64,000 bases of DNA from an uncultured Prochlorococcus sp. (GCA_902583265.1 CACHVD010000001.1:1-64000), one strand, 5' to 3'; positions 1-13,365 are shown, numbered from the stretch's first letter. Notes: generated by a model from the letters alone, not told the origin. Numbers and translations: made by a program.

Positions 1-366
1 ACTATTGAAATTGATACAGATAACTTAAAAAAACCATGTTTAATGATTGATGGCGGATACCCTAAAAATCTTGATGAGAAATTTCAGGGTGAAAATATTC
101 ATGTTTTAAAAGGGGGTATAGTAGAGTTTTTTAATGATATTGGTTGGAATATGATGGAACTTGCAGAAATGCAAAACCCTCAGCGAGAGATGTTTGCTTG
201 CTTTGCTGAAGCTATGATTTTAGAATTTGAAAAGTGTCATACAAACTTTAGTTGGGGAAGAAATAACATTTCCCTTGAAAAGATGGAGTTTATTGGAGCA
301 GCATCTTTAAAGCATGGTTTTTCTGCGATTGGACTTGATAAGCAGCCTAAAGTATTAACTGTTTAA
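1..366 (+). CDS. aar: Long-chain acyl-[acyl-carrier-protein] reductase, C-terminal part (5' end outside window)
   Basis: Frame open from window start to 366; C-terminus '...[47 protein letters not shown]' type sequence; followed by accA as is usual in cyanobacteria. Confidence 0.85.
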   Translation, partial: TIEIDTDNLKKPCLMIDGGYPKNLDEKFQGENIHVLKGGIVEFFNDIGWNMMELAEMQNPQREMFACFAEAMILEFEKCHTNFSWGRNNISLEKMEFIGAASLKHGFSAIGLDKQPKVLTV

Positions 367-369
367 ATT

Positions 370-1377
370 ATGGCTAAACGTTACCTCCTTGATTTTGAAA
401 AGCCTCTTGTTGAACTTGAAAAGCAGATAGAGCAAATTAAAGAATTAGCTCGAGATTCAGAAGTAGATGTTAGTCAACAGCTTCTGCAGCTTGAAACCTT
501 AGCTGCCAGGAGAAGAGAGGAAATATTTAAATCTCTTACCCCTGCTCAAAAGATTCAGGTAGCTAGACATCCTCAAAGACCAAGTACTTTGGATTTTGTT
601 CAAATGTTTTGTGATGACTGGATCGAATTACATGGAGACAGAAATGGTGGCGATGATATGGCACTAATTGGGGGGATAGGTTCGATAAATAATAGACCAG
701 TGTTGATGTTAGGGCATCAGAAAGGAAGGGACACAAAAGAAAATGTAGTAAGAAACTTTGGGATGGCAAAACCAGGAGGCTACAGAAAAGCTCTTAGATT
801 GATGCAGCATGCAAATAGATTTTCTTTGCCAATTCTTACATTTATTGATACTCCTGGAGCTTATGCTGGTTTAAAAGCTGAAGAACAAGGTCAAGGTGAA
901 GCGATTGCAAGAAACCTTCGAGAGATGTTTGGATTGAAAGTTCCAATTGTGGCTACTGTCATTGGAGAAGGAGGTTCTGGAGGAGCACTTGGCATAGGTG
1001 TCGCAGATAGGTTACTAATGTTTGAACACAGTGTTTACACAGTTGCTAGTCCGGAAGCATGTGCATCAATTTTGTGGAGAGATGCTGCGAAGGCACCAGA
1101 AGCTGCATCAGCACTTAAAATCACAGGTAAAGATTTACTTAAATTAGGTATAATAGATGAGGTATTGCCAGAACCTTCTGGTGGGAATAATTGGGCTCCT
1201 TTAGATGCTGGTAACACACTAAAAGATGCTATTGAGAAACACCTTAATGCTTTACTGCAAATGCCTGAAGACGAATTAATTGAGGAAAGATACAAAAAGT
1301 TTAGGGTTTTAGGTAAATTTATCGAAGCAAATAATTTTGAAGAGATTTATAGTGAAATCCCCCAAAAAACTGAATAA
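370..1377 (+). CDS. accA: Acetyl-CoA carboxylase carboxyltransferase subunit alpha
   Basis: 335 aa; '[32 protein letters not shown]', '[38 protein letters not shown]'. Confidence 0.97.
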   Translation: MAKRYLLDFEKPLVELEKQIEQIKELARDSEVDVSQQLLQLETLAARRREEIFKSLTPAQKIQVARHPQRPSTLDFVQMFCDDWIELHGDRNGGDDMALIGGIGSINNRPVLMLGHQKGRDTKENVVRNFGMAKPGGYRKALRLMQHANRFSLPILTFIDTPGAYAGLKAEEQGQGEAIARNLREMFGLKVPIVATVIGEGGSGGALGIGVADRLLMFEHSVYTVASPEACASILWRDAAKAPEAASALKITGKDLLKLGIIDEVLPEPSGGNNWAPLDAGNTLKDAIEKHLNALLQMPEDELIEERYKKFRVLGKFIEANNFEEIYSEIPQKTE

Positions 1378-2086
1378 CTTGAAACTAGCTTTTATAACGG
1401 GTGCTACGAAAGGTATCGGTAAATCTACCGCAATTACTTTTGCCAATGCTGGCTGGGATTTAATTTTACTCTCTAGGAATATGGATTTAATGGAGAAACT
1501 AAGGAGCGAACTATTTACCACTAAATCAAAAATTAACCTTGTAAAGTGTGATTTATCTAATCCTCTAGAAATAGATCATAGTGTTAAAGAGGCAATTGAG
1601 AAGTATGGTTGCCCTTCAGTATTAATAAATAATGCCGGTTGCGCATTTAATGGCCCTATAGTTGAAATGGAATTAGGTCAATGGGAACAAACTATTCAAA
1701 TAAACCTCACAAGTGTTTTTCAAATTTGTAGTTCAATAATTCCTCAAATGAGAAAAAATGGTGGTTTAGTTATTAATGTTAGTAGTCATGCCTCTTATAA
1801 TGCATTCCCCCAATGGGGTGCTTATTGTGTTTCAAAATCTGCACTAGCTATGTTTACTAAATGCTTAAGGGAGGAGGAGAGATCTAATTCAATAAGAGCG
1901 TGCACAATAACTCTTGGTTCAGTAAATACTCCTCTTTGGGACTCCGAATCAATCAATTCTGATTTTGATAAAACTTCTATGCTCTCCTCAAAAGAGGTAT
2001 CAGAAACTATTCTCTATATGGCTCAAAAACCTGAATCACAATTGATCGAAGACTTGACTTTGATGCCTTCTGGCGGAGCCTTTTAA
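1352..2086 (+). CDS. Short-chain dehydrogenase/reductase (SDR)
   Basis: '[22 protein letters not shown]', '[12 protein letters not shown]', '[15 protein letters not shown]'. ORF track starts at TTG 1337; GTG 1352 is equally plausible, overlapping the accA 3' end either way. Confidence 0.85.
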   Translation: MKSPKKLNNLKLAFITGATKGIGKSTAITFANAGWDLILLSRNMDLMEKLRSELFTTKSKINLVKCDLSNPLEIDHSVKEAIEKYGCPSVLINNAGCAFNGPIVEMELGQWEQTIQINLTSVFQICSSIIPQMRKNGGLVINVSSHASYNAFPQWGAYCVSKSALAMFTKCLREEERSNSIRACTITLGSVNTPLWDSESINSDFDKTSMLSSKEVSETILYMAQKPESQLIEDLTLMPSGGAF

Positions 2087-2238
2087 ACATTCTTTTTATA
2101 TAATTTATCTTAGAATAGTGATTTTTTTTAGTGCTTTTTGAACCCGATTGAACAAGAGAATGTGATATAGTATATTGGCAATTAAGCTTTGGAAGATACA
2201 GTTAATTAAGTTGCATACAATTTTCTGTTTAGAATTTT

Positions 2239-2979
2239 ATGACCTCTACATTACCCAACGATAATATTAGAAACTTTGACGACCAGATTACTAATAAGCT
2301 AATTTCTGAAATCATAAGAGATAGAATTAAGAAGTCTGGTACAAGATTTAGTGCTAACGATAACATTTCTGATTTTATAAATCCTGGTGAATTAGAAATT
2401 TTAGAAAAAGAAGTTGCCTCAAGAGTTAAAGACTTACTAAAGTCCCTGGTAATTGATGTTGAGAATGATCATAATACTCAAGAAACTGCTGAAAGAGTTT
2501 CTAAAATGTATTTAAATGAAGTTTTTAAAGGCAGATATCATGAACAACCCAAAGTTACAAGTTTCCCTAATGACAAGAATCTTGATGAAATTTATACAGT
2601 TGGCCCAATTTCAGTCAGGTCTGCATGCTCACATCATCTAGTTCCAATTCTTGGAGAGTGTTGGATAGGTATTAAACCTGGAAATAAAGTCATAGGACTT
2701 TCAAAATTTGCTAGAGTTGCTGACTGGGTTTTTTCAAGACCTCACATTCAAGAAGAAGCTGTAATGATTCTTGCTGATGAAATTGAAAAACTGTGTGAAC
2801 CTAAAGGTTTAGGCATTATTGTGAAGGCCCAACATTATTGTATGAAGTGGAGGGGAGTCAAAGAACCTAATACAAGTATGATTAATTCTGTGGTGAGAGG
2901 TGATTTTAGACACGATTTAAGTTTAAAACAAGAATTTTTTGAGCTTGTAAAACAGCAGTCAGCTAGTAATAATTACTAA
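2239..2979 (+). CDS. folE: GTP cyclohydrolase I
   Basis: 'VGPISVRSACSHHLVPILGECWIGIKPGNKVIGLSKFARVADWVFSRPHIQE', 'KAQHYCMKWRGVKEPNTSM'. Confidence 0.95.
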   Translation: MTSTLPNDNIRNFDDQITNKLISEIIRDRIKKSGTRFSANDNISDFINPGELEILEKEVASRVKDLLKSLVIDVENDHNTQETAERVSKMYLNEVFKGRYHEQPKVTSFPNDKNLDEIYTVGPISVRSACSHHLVPILGECWIGIKPGNKVIGLSKFARVADWVFSRPHIQEEAVMILADEIEKLCEPKGLGIIVKAQHYCMKWRGVKEPNTSMINSVVRGDFRHDLSLKQEFFELVKQQSASNNY

Positions 2980-3632
2980 TTTTTTTTTAAAAACTTAAAA
3001 AGATCCTCTGTTTTTTTTATATCTTTTAAACCTGGAGATATTTCAATACTACTTGAAATATCTAACCCATCTGGGTTGAAGTCAGTTAGGATTTCATCAA
3101 TCCATTCAATTGATATTCCACCTGCCAACCACCATGGTTTGCTAAATTGCAAATTCTTTAAATAAATAGAATTTATTTTTTTCCCTGAACCTCCATAAGT
3201 ATCTTTATTCCAAGAATCAAGTAGTATCGCATCTACAAAATCCTCAAAAGGTTTAATTTTATCTATGTCCTTTTCCGTTTTTATTCTGAAAGCCTTCCAT
3301 AGGCCAATATTGGGAATTTTTTTCCTTATTTCTTTGCAATAATCAATATCTTCATCTCCATGTAATTGAATGATAGTTTCACTTGGTTTTCCTAAGAAAT
3401 TTTGAATAATTAAGTCAATTGGACAATTTTGTACAACCGATACCCTCTCGATTTTTGGATACAACCTTTCTAATGTTGTAAAAATATTTTTTTTAATTTC
3501 AGCTGATATATATCTTGGGGACTGTTCCACGGAAATAATGCCGATAGCATGCGCGCCTAACTTTGCGACTTGAAGTGCTTGTTCTTCTGACGTTAGGCCA
3601 CAAATTTTAATTAAAGTATTACTCTTGGGCAT
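2976..3632 (-). CDS. trpF: Phosphoribosylanthranilate isomerase
   Basis: 'IKICGLTSEEQALQVAKLGAHAIGI', 'WWLAGGISIEWI', 'GLDISSSIE'. Confidence 0.92.
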   Translation of the reverse strand: MPKSNTLIKICGLTSEEQALQVAKLGAHAIGIISVEQSPRYISAEIKKNIFTTLERLYPKIERVSVVQNCPIDLIIQNFLGKPSETIIQLHGDEDIDYCKEIRKKIPNIGLWKAFRIKTEKDIDKIKPFEDFVDAILLDSWNKDTYGGSGKKINSIYLKNLQFSKPWWLAGGISIEWIDEILTDFNPDGLDISSSIEISPGLKDIKKTEDLFKFLKKN

Positions 3633-3687
3633 ATAATTAGCCTTTATGTAAAATTAATATTATTGCTAAATATAGCGGAGATTATTT

Positions 3688-4911
3688 TTGAGAAGTTGGC
3701 AAATTTTTAAAATATGGGGAATTCCCTTTAAAGTTCACCCTTATTGGTTTGCTATTCTCTTTTTATTCTCATGGAGTATAAGTAATCAGGTTAATTTGAC
3801 TTCAGGTGATATTTATAATTTTAAAGAATCTTGGATTATAGGATTTTTAACTTCTTTTTTCTTATTATCTTCAATTGTTTTGCATGAGGTTTTTCATACT
3901 TTTGTTTCACTTAATCAGGGTGTAAAAATAAAAAAAATTACTTTTTATTTTCTAGGAGCAATTTTACAAATAGATAAGTATTGCCAAACCGCTTTGGGTA
4001 ATATAAAAATTGCAATTGTTAGACCTCTCTTATGTTTCGCTACAGCATCTATCCTACTTTTAATTAGTAATAACAGTGCATCTCAAGAACATATAGCAGT
4101 TAATGTAATTTCTAGAGTGGGTATATTTAATTTATTCTTGGGTTTCTTAAATTTGATTCCAATTCGTTCTTTAGATGGTGGAAATTTATTAAAAAGTATT
4201 ATTTGGTATTTCTCAGGGAGTAAAAATAAAGGAAGAAATTTCCTCAATAAAGTAAATTTATTATTATCTTTTTTTGTTTTATTTTTTGGGATAGTTTGTT
4301 TATTTAGATTTAACTTTTACTTTGGTTTTATTCTTTCTTTTTTGGGTTTGTTTGGAGTTAATTCTTCAAAATCTGAAAGTCAATTTTTTAAAATTGAAAA
4401 CATACTTAAATTTAGTAAAATTTCTGAGATCAAATTGAAGCCTCTGAGGAAAATTGAATACGATTCAAATTTCTCAGATTTTAATACATTAATAAAAAAT
4501 AAAAAGGATGAATCGGATAAATATTTTTTTGTTACGAATAATGGTAGATGGACCGGTTTTGTTGATGAGAATATTTTAAAAACTGTTTCCTTAAAAAAAT
4601 GGAAACGGAACTTTGTTGGAGATTTTAAGAAACCAATCGATAGTTTTGGAAGTGTATCTTATAACGATAAATTATGGAGAACTATAGAAAGACTCGAAGA
4701 AACAAATGAAGGTTTTTTATTGGTTCTCAATGCAGCAGATATTCCTTTGGGGATAATTGATAGGTCAAAAATTGGAAACTTTGTATTGAATAAATTAGGT
4801 TTTAATTTGTCTTCAGAGATTGTTAATAAATTAAACTTTAAAAATCATTATCCCTTAGGAATTGAATTGCCAAGAATAATTAATTCAATGAAGCAGAAAG
4901 GAGATCTTTAA
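3688..4911 (+). CDS. Site-2-protease-type (M50) membrane metalloprotease with C-terminal CBS-like region
   Basis: HExxH 'VLHEVFHTF', 'NLIPIRSLDGGNLL' second motif, multiple TM segments, C-terminal CBS-like region. Confidence 0.85.
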   Translation: MRSWQIFKIWGIPFKVHPYWFAILFLFSWSISNQVNLTSGDIYNFKESWIIGFLTSFFLLSSIVLHEVFHTFVSLNQGVKIKKITFYFLGAILQIDKYCQTALGNIKIAIVRPLLCFATASILLLISNNSASQEHIAVNVISRVGIFNLFLGFLNLIPIRSLDGGNLLKSIIWYFSGSKNKGRNFLNKVNLLLSFFVLFFGIVCLFRFNFYFGFILSFLGLFGVNSSKSESQFFKIENILKFSKISEIKLKPLRKIEYDSNFSDFNTLIKNKKDESDKYFFVTNNGRWTGFVDENILKTVSLKKWKRNFVGDFKKPIDSFGSVSYNDKLWRTIERLEETNEGFLLVLNAADIPLGIIDRSKIGNFVLNKLGFNLSSEIVNKLNFKNHYPLGIELPRIINSMKQKGDL

Positions 4912-4947
4912 TAATTCTTGTCATTAAAATTTTCTATTATTTATTTT

Positions 4948-5661
4948 CTATGGCAATTTTTTGAAATTTATATTTGATTTATTTTTCAGGAATGAATTAC
5001 TCAAATGTTGAACTATTTCATCATTTGTTAGTTTTAAATTTACTTTTGGTGGAGCTTCTTCTTTGAATAATTTGAACCACAAATCTCTTGGAGGATTTAT
5101 TTGAATCTCTCCATGTTGAAGGAATGCCCCTTTTTTACGAAATTGGGCACTACCTATTCTCTTAAACCCATCTTGATCAACTAAATCAGAAATTAATGAA
5201 GTCCCAAAACAATTTGTTTTAATACTTGATTTTTGTAAATTACCATATTGTAAGTTTAGACCTAATTCTTTAAAACTTTTAATTAACCAATCATTAACCA
5301 TTTTATAACTTAAGACTTTATAGTAATTTTTTTTAAATGTTAATGCATATGTTATGCCTCCTGAATGCAGAACAGCGCCCCCTCCGGAGGGACGTCTAAC
5401 AATATTAATTTCCCCATTTGATAATAAATTTTCCCAATGAAGAGGAATTTCTTTTTGGTGATAGCCAATTGAAAGCCAATCCCCAGTCCAATAGTAGAAC
5501 CTCAATGTGAGAATTATTTCAGGATTCGAAATTGTCTGATCTAAAGAATCTAAATCTAAAGCCATTTGATCAAATCCAGGTAAATTATTTGTCGAAAAAA
5601 TTAAAGCCTGATTTTCTATTCCCAAAATTAACTTTGTAGTTTTATTTATGATAATTTTCAA
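4948..5661 (-). CDS. Lipoate-protein ligase A family / biotin-lipoate ligase domain protein
   Basis: '[23 protein letters not shown]' and '[19 protein letters not shown]' motifs. Confidence 0.83.
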   Translation of the reverse strand: MKIIINKTTKLILGIENQALIFSTNNLPGFDQMALDLDSLDQTISNPEIILTLRFYYWTGDWLSIGYHQKEIPLHWENLLSNGEINIVRRPSGGGAVLHSGGITYALTFKKNYYKVLSYKMVNDWLIKSFKELGLNLQYGNLQKSSIKTNCFGTSLISDLVDQDGFKRIGSAQFRKKGAFLQHGEIQINPPRDLWFKLFKEEAPPKVNLKLTNDEIVQHLSNSFLKNKSNINFKKLP

Positions 5662-5762
5662 TAAATTTTTTCTTTCAATTTGTTAATTACGTAACATCAT
5701 TTTGTAATAGTGTTTCAAATCTTCTCTTTTCGGTGGAGAATATAGAAAATAATTTTTTTATC

Positions 5763-5867
5763 ATGGAGCCAACTCAAACAATAAATCTTATTGCATTAAG
5801 CCTCATAGTTGTTATGCATGCAGGAGTTTTAGCACTAAGACTAGGAATTAGTTTAGGTAGGAACTAA
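5763..5867 (+). CDS. psaM: Photosystem I reaction center subunit XII (PsaM), 34 aa
   Basis: Read manually (below ORF-track cutoff): [34 protein letters not shown]. Confidence 0.9.
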   Translation: MEPTQTINLIALSLIVVMHAGVLALRLGISLGRN

Positions 5868-5952
5868 AGTCTATTAGAAAATTTAAAATTTATAAGGTAA
5901 TAATAAAGTAAGACTGAATAGATTTATTCAGTAAAAATATCAAGTACTTAAT

Positions 5953-6300
5953 TTGTCAAAATCCTTTTATAAAAATAATATTTTCTACAAAAAATATTTA
6001 GGTTCTGTATTTATAAAAAGACAACAGAAACAGGATAATTTTGTATCATTGATTTTTTTAATTATAAAAATTAGCTTTTCTCTTTTAGCAACAATAAGCC
6101 TGATTAGGCTTGGCTATAGTTCTAAAGTAAGGTTGACCAGATTAAGGGAAATTGAAGACTCATTTTTATACGAAAAATATAGATTTAATGTTCTAACAGA
6201 TAAGTTTGATGATTTATTCTCTTCTGAAGGTGAGCAAAGATTTATGAAGGATCAGGATCAAATAATTTCTAGGGACATTATCAGAGTAATATGGCGTTGA
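5953..6300 (+). CDS. Conserved hypothetical protein with one TM segment
   Basis: 115 aa ORF; 'LIIKISFSLLATISLIRLGY' hydrophobic stretch; between psaM and por; followed by a terminator-like hairpin. Confidence 0.7.
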   Translation: MSKSFYKNNIFYKKYLGSVFIKRQQKQDNFVSLIFLIIKISFSLLATISLIRLGYSSKVRLTRLREIEDSFLYEKYRFNVLTDKFDDLFSSEGEQRFMKDQDQIISRDIIRVIWR

Positions 6301-6302
6301 TA

Positions 6303-6335
6303 AAGATGATTTTGAATCATCTTAATTTTAATTTT
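6303..6335 (+). terminator. Intrinsic terminator-like hairpin upstream of por
   Basis: AAGATGATT-TTG-AATCATCTT perfect 9-bp stem (6303-6323) followed by AATTTTAATTTTT. Confidence 0.65.
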
Positions 6336-6354
6336 TCAATTAACTTTTTTGCTA

Positions 6355-7359
6355 GTGAGTAAGAACATTAAGGGTTTAGTCCTAATAACAGGAACAACTT
6401 CGGGAGTTGGATTAAATACTCTAAAGCCTCTATTAAGATTTGGATGGGAGGTTATAGCAGTTAATCGATCAAATAAAAGAGCTATAAAAAAAGCTGAGGA
6501 ATTCTTAACAAAAGAGGAAGTTAAAAATGTTCACTTTATAGAAATAGATCTTTCTAACTTGGATGATGTGAGAAAAGGTTGCGATGAAATATTTGAAAGA
6601 TTTAAGAAGCCAATAAATTCTCTTATTTGTAATGCAGCAGTTTATAAACCGAGACTAAAGAGACCTGAAAGGTCTGCACAGGGGTTTGAAAACTCTATGG
6701 CAGTAAATCATTTTGGGCATTTTCTTATGATAAACCTTCTTATGGAAAATATTTTATCTTCTGAAAGAGAAATTGTTTTAAATGGCAAATCAAATGTATT
6801 CAAGCCAAGAATTACAGTATTAGGTACTGTTACGGCTAATTATTCAGAACTTGGAGGAAGGATCCCCATTCCTGCTCCAGCTGATTTGGGAGATTTATCT
6901 GGTTTCAAAAATGGTTTTTTATCTCCAATAAGTATGGCGAATGGAAGGAAATTTAAACCTGGTAAGGCTTATAAGGATAGTAAACTTTGCAATATGGTGA
7001 CCGTTCAGGAATTATCAAAAAGATATTCTGCAGATAAGATTATTGTAAATTCTCTATATCCTGGATGTGTTGCTGATACAAAACTTTTTAGAGATACACC
7101 TTGGTTATTTAGAATCCTTTTCCCGATATTTCAAAAATTCATAACAAAAGGATATGTTTCACAAAGACTGGCAGGAGAGAGGGTAGCTCAAGTGGCAACT
7201 TTTAAAGAATTTGCTAAACCATCTGTCCATTGGAGCTGGGGAAATCGTCAGAAAACTGGCAGAAAAGCTTTTTCTCAAAAGTTGTCAAAAAGAATAATTG
7301 ATAGCAAGACCTCTCAACTAACTTATGATTTAACAAGTCAATTGGTTGGATTAGATTAA
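6355..7359 (+). CDS. por: Light-dependent protochlorophyllide oxidoreductase
   Basis: 'LITGTTSGVGLNTLKPLLRFGWEVIAVNR', 'GKAYKDSKLCNMVTVQELSKRY', 'WSWGNRQKTGRKAFSQKLS'; GTG 6355 or TTG 6349 start. Confidence 0.95.
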   Translation: MSKNIKGLVLITGTTSGVGLNTLKPLLRFGWEVIAVNRSNKRAIKKAEEFLTKEEVKNVHFIEIDLSNLDDVRKGCDEIFERFKKPINSLICNAAVYKPRLKRPERSAQGFENSMAVNHFGHFLMINLLMENILSSEREIVLNGKSNVFKPRITVLGTVTANYSELGGRIPIPAPADLGDLSGFKNGFLSPISMANGRKFKPGKAYKDSKLCNMVTVQELSKRYSADKIIVNSLYPGCVADTKLFRDTPWLFRILFPIFQKFITKGYVSQRLAGERVAQVATFKEFAKPSVHWSWGNRQKTGRKAFSQKLSKRIIDSKTSQLTYDLTSQLVGLD

Positions 7360-7365
7360 TTGAGA

Positions 7366-8253
<888 letters not shown>

Positions 8254-8442
8254 TTAAAGCTTAAAACACATTATTATTTATATTCTTGCAGCGCAAATAC
8301 ACATGAAATATGTTTCTAAACAAATATTTATTTAATTGTATTAAAAGCCAAAAATATGTTCTTATAACTAGATTTTTAGAATTAAATCTTTTTGATTATG
8401 AGTGAAAATACTCATGACTTAATTGTAGTTTATTAGTAAAAA

Positions 8443-10011
8443 TTAACTGAAATATGCTTTAGCATCGTAAAGAGTTTCATCGCTTATCTCTGGAATTCCT
8501 CTCAAGATTGCGTATTTTTCAGTATTTGTTTTAACTTTACCTCTTACAAAAAATGGAACTTTTGTTAATTCAGCTCTACCAGATTCAGTCCATATAATTC
8601 CTTCTTTACTATTTTTTTCTTTTTCGTCAGAATTTAAAGTCTCCTTTGCTTTAGTCGCTGTATGTCCTAAATGGCTTTGATGACCATCAACAAACTCAAA
8701 GTCATGTTTGAACATATCAATAAGATGCTCTTCCAAGCCCATCATTAGTGGATGCACCCAGTCATCAAATATCACATTTGCTCCTTCCCATCCCATTTGA
8801 GGGCTATATCTTGCAGGAACATCTTGAACGTGCATTGGAGTACTAATTACTGAGCATGGAATGCCGAGTCTTTTTGCACTATGCCTTTCCATTTGGGTCC
8901 CTAAAACTAGTTCAGGGGCGGCTTTTTTCATAGCATCTTCAACTGCTAGATAATTGTTAGTTATTAGAGCTTCTAGATTAAGATCTTTTGCAGTTGCTCT
9001 TACTTGTCTGGCCATCTCCCTGCTGTAGGTTCCAAGACCCACTACTTCAAAACCCAATTCTTCCTTAGCAATTTTGGCTGCTGCAATTGCATGTGTTCCA
9101 TCACCAAAAATAAAAACTCTTTTGCCAGTTAGATAATTTGAGTCAACTGATTTTGAGTACCAAGGAAGTTTTGATTTATTTTCTAATTCTTTTTTATTCG
9201 TCAAAGGAAGATCTAATTTCTTATGAACTTCATTAATAAATTCAATTGTATTTTTTATTCCAATTGGAATAGTGTTTGTATATTCCATTCCAAAGTTCCG
9301 TTTAAGCCATTCGCATGCTGCTTCCGCAATTTCTGGATAAAGACAAATATTTATTTCAGCATCAATTAGTCTTTCAATATCATCTGGATTAGCACCTAAA
9401 GGAGCAACTACGTTTGTATCTATTCCTTGCTCTGAAAGTATGCGTTGGATTTCGATTACATCATCTCTGCATCTAAATCCTAGTAATGAAGGGCCAATTA
9501 TATTAACTTTTGGTCTACGCCCAAATTCCTTCCATCTTAAAGGACTTATTTTCTCTGAGTAGCTTACTTTTTCTTTTAAAAGGGTTCTTGTTAATTGATA
9601 AAAGGTTTCTGAGGCCCCCCAATTTTCTTTCTTGCTATAAGCAGGTAATTCAAGATTCACAATCGGCATATCAAACCCCATCCCTTTCGCAAGTGCTCCG
9701 GGTTGGTCTTGGATTAGTTCTGCTGTACAACTTTCTCCGACTAAAAGAGTTTTGGGTTTGAATCGTTCAACCGCTTCCTTAATATTTTTCTTCACTAATT
9801 CAGCTGTATCGCCTCCAAGGTCTCTAGCCTGAAAAGTTGTATAAGTAACTGGAGGCCTTTGCCCCCTCCTCTCGATCATTGTAAAGAGAAGATCTGCATA
9901 TGTATCTCCTTGGGGGGCATGAAGCACATAATGAATGTCTTTCATTGACGAGGCAATTCTCATAGCACCAACATGTGGTGGTCCTTCATACGTCCAAAGA
10001 GTTAATTCCAT
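8443..10011 (-). CDS. chlB: Light-independent protochlorophyllide reductase subunit B
   Basis: '[49 protein letters not shown]'. Confidence 0.97.
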   Translation of the reverse strand: MELTLWTYEGPPHVGAMRIASSMKDIHYVLHAPQGDTYADLLFTMIERRGQRPPVTYTTFQARDLGGDTAELVKKNIKEAVERFKPKTLLVGESCTAELIQDQPGALAKGMGFDMPIVNLELPAYSKKENWGASETFYQLTRTLLKEKVSYSEKISPLRWKEFGRRPKVNIIGPSLLGFRCRDDVIEIQRILSEQGIDTNVVAPLGANPDDIERLIDAEINICLYPEIAEAACEWLKRNFGMEYTNTIPIGIKNTIEFINEVHKKLDLPLTNKKELENKSKLPWYSKSVDSNYLTGKRVFIFGDGTHAIAAAKIAKEELGFEVVGLGTYSREMARQVRATAKDLNLEALITNNYLAVEDAMKKAAPELVLGTQMERHSAKRLGIPCSVISTPMHVQDVPARYSPQMGWEGANVIFDDWVHPLMMGLEEHLIDMFKHDFEFVDGHQSHLGHTATKAKETLNSDEKEKNSKEGIIWTESGRAELTKVPFFVRGKVKTNTEKYAILRGIPEISDETLYDAKAYFS

Positions 10012-10016
10012 AGTTT

Positions 10017-11282
<1,266 letters not shown>

Positions 11283-11431
11283 TCAAGAGCTTATATTTCA
11301 AGCTTGCATAAACTTTTTAATTTAAGAAAGTAATTAATAAGTTCTCTTACAAAATGAACACATTTAAAAAACTTATATGAATGTTTAAATACTTAAATGG
11401 GAATTATAAAAAAAAACTTTTGAAGCGTATT

Positions 11432-11800
11432 TTAATTTCTGTAGAAGGAATTTCCCTGACTTATTTTAGAAATCTTCCACACATTTCTAGCTATTTTCGT
11501 TGCTAATAATCCTGCTCTTTCTAACTTAGATTTACCGGGCTTTGCCCCAATTAAAGCTGTGACTTCTGAAGTGGTTAAAGGTGCGCCAGTATTTATAGCT
11601 AATTGCGTTAACTCCAATCTATCTCTAAGGTTCTTAAGATTTACTTTCTCGATTTTATCTTCTTCTAACCAACTAAAAGATGGGTCTTTCTGAGATAGTT
11701 TTTGCATCAAGCTTAGGCTGACTAATCCAAGAGTTTGATCAGGAGTTAATTCTTTTTCAGTGCCAGAAACATTTGGTTCTTTTTTTTGAGAAGTTCCCAT
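11432..11800 (-). CDS. Conserved hypothetical protein (picocyanobacterial)
   Basis: 122 aa ORF next to chlN; no recognised domain. Confidence 0.65.
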   Translation of the reverse strand: MGTSQKKEPNVSGTEKELTPDQTLGLVSLSLMQKLSQKDPSFSWLEEDKIEKVNLKNLRDRLELTQLAINTGAPLTTSEVTALIGAKPGKSKLERAGLLATKIARNVWKISKISQGNSFYRN

Positions 11801-11897
11801 AAAAATGCATATCTTTTACTTGAAGTTATCGTTTTGTAGGAAGCATGCAAGTAAATTTAATAGAAAAAATGAACCATTATCCGTTATAGTCGCGTGA

Positions 11898-12671
11898 ATG
11901 GAACCAACTTCTAGTTTAAACAGAGGGGAACGAAAGAAAGGGAGTTCTCTTGTCACAGGATCTGAGGTGCAATCTCAGGCCAATGGTGCGAGTTGTTTTA
12001 TTACAACTGATTCAGAAAAGTCTTTGGTATCCAGACAAGCAAGTCAAGTAGAACAAATTGAGTTGAGAACATATGTTTTTTTAGATTCTCTTCAGCCTCA
12101 ATTGGCTGCATATATGGGAACTGTTAGTAGAGGTTTTTTACCAATTCCCGGAGATTCATGCCTTTGGATGGAAGTTTCACCTGGGATGGCAGTTCATCGA
12201 GTCACTGATATTGCCTTAAAGGCTAGTAATGTAAGACTTGGACAGATGATTGTTGAAAGAGCATTTGGTTCTCTTGCGCTTTACCATAAAGATCAGAGTA
12301 CTGTTTTGCATTCCGGGGATGTCGTTTTAGATGCTATAGGTAGTGAAGTTATAAAAAGAACCAAACCTTCAACAAGTTGGACAGAAATTATTCGAGCTAT
12401 TACTCCAGATCATGCTGTTTTAATAAATAGACAAAACAGAAGTGGATCAATGATTCAATCTGGAATGAGTATGTTTATATTAGAAACTGAACCGGCTGGT
12501 TATGTTTTAAAAGCAGCAAATGAAGCAGAAAAAGCATCAAATATAACTGTTGTTGATGTTAAGGCAGTTGGCGCTTTTGGTAGATTAACTCTGGCAGGTA
12601 AAGAAGGAGATGTAGAAGAAGCAGCAGCAGCTGCTATAAGAGCAATTGATGAAATTTCAAATTATTCATAA
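11898..12671 (+). CDS. csoS1D: Carboxysome shell protein CsoS1D (tandem BMC-domain)
   Basis: 257 aa with two BMC-like halves ('[28 protein letters not shown]', '[42 protein letters not shown]'); upstream of cso operon. Confidence 0.9.
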   Translation: MEPTSSLNRGERKKGSSLVTGSEVQSQANGASCFITTDSEKSLVSRQASQVEQIELRTYVFLDSLQPQLAAYMGTVSRGFLPIPGDSCLWMEVSPGMAVHRVTDIALKASNVRLGQMIVERAFGSLALYHKDQSTVLHSGDVVLDAIGSEVIKRTKPSTSWTEIIRAITPDHAVLINRQNRSGSMIQSGMSMFILETEPAGYVLKAANEAEKASNITVVDVKAVGAFGRLTLAGKEGDVEEAAAAAIRAIDEISNYS

Positions 12672-12676
12672 TTTAT

Positions 12677-13261
12677 TTAATTTAAACCAATTTCTTTTTT
12701 TAAGTAAGGTGACATAATTTTGGCGGCTTTACCCCTACTGCCTAATTTACTTAGTTGTGATTGTGAGAGTTCTCCATAAACACAGTTAGCTTCTTTTACC
12801 CAAAAAATAGATTCGAACTCTCCATTTGGATATTTTGGGTTCTTAAGAATTTCTCCCCAGCATATTCCAGTTGAATCCTTTACTAAGTTTCCTGAGGGGT
12901 CACATAAAACCATACAACTTATAAATCTTGCGCTTCTATATGGACTATCAGAAATTTCATTAATTAATTTTTTTATTTTTTCAGTGTTATTCTTGGCATA
13001 TCGAGCGGAATATATACCTGGTCGACCATCTAAAATATCTACTTCAAGCCCAGAGTCGTCAGCTAATGCCCAAGTTTTTGTCTCTAAAGCAGCTGCTTTA
13101 GCTTTTAGAAGTGCATTCTCAAAATATGTGTTTCCAGTCTCTTCGACATTTAAATAATCTGGTTGCTTTTCAACTCTTAAAGATAAAACACCTAACATCT
13201 CTGAAATTTCAGATACTTTTATAGAGTTACCACTAGCAATTGTTAGAACTGGAAGGTTCAA
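12677..13261 (-). CDS. rdgB: Non-canonical purine NTP pyrophosphatase (RdgB/HAM1)
   Basis: 'LTIASGNSIKVSEISEML', 'ALADDSGLEVDILDGRPGIYSARYA'. Confidence 0.92.
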   Translation of the reverse strand: MNLPVLTIASGNSIKVSEISEMLGVLSLRVEKQPDYLNVEETGNTYFENALLKAKAAALETKTWALADDSGLEVDILDGRPGIYSARYAKNNTEKIKKLINEISDSPYRSARFISCMVLCDPSGNLVKDSTGICWGEILKNPKYPNGEFESIFWVKEANCVYGELSQSQLSKLGSRGKAAKIMSPYLKKEIGLN

Positions 13262-13308
13262 AATAACGAATAAAATTATTGTGAATATTATCTTACTCTA
13301 AAGCTAGA

Positions 13309-13365
13309 TACGGAGACAGGAAAGGTTGAACATTCCACACCTGTGTAGACAGGGCCTGTCTCGTA
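13309..13365. other. Highly structured intergenic inverted-repeat element
   Basis: TACGGAGACAGG (13309-13320) pairs with CCTGTCTCGTA (13355-13365) with one bulge; inner CCTGT-GTAG-ACAGG (13340-13353); AGACAGG-G-CCTGTCT palindrome (13347-13361). Confidence 0.6.

Noticed and set aside
563-1521. Minus-strand ORFs 563..769, 1035..1295, 1309..1521
   Set aside because: Antisense to accA and the SDR gene; low-complexity translations with no domain signal.
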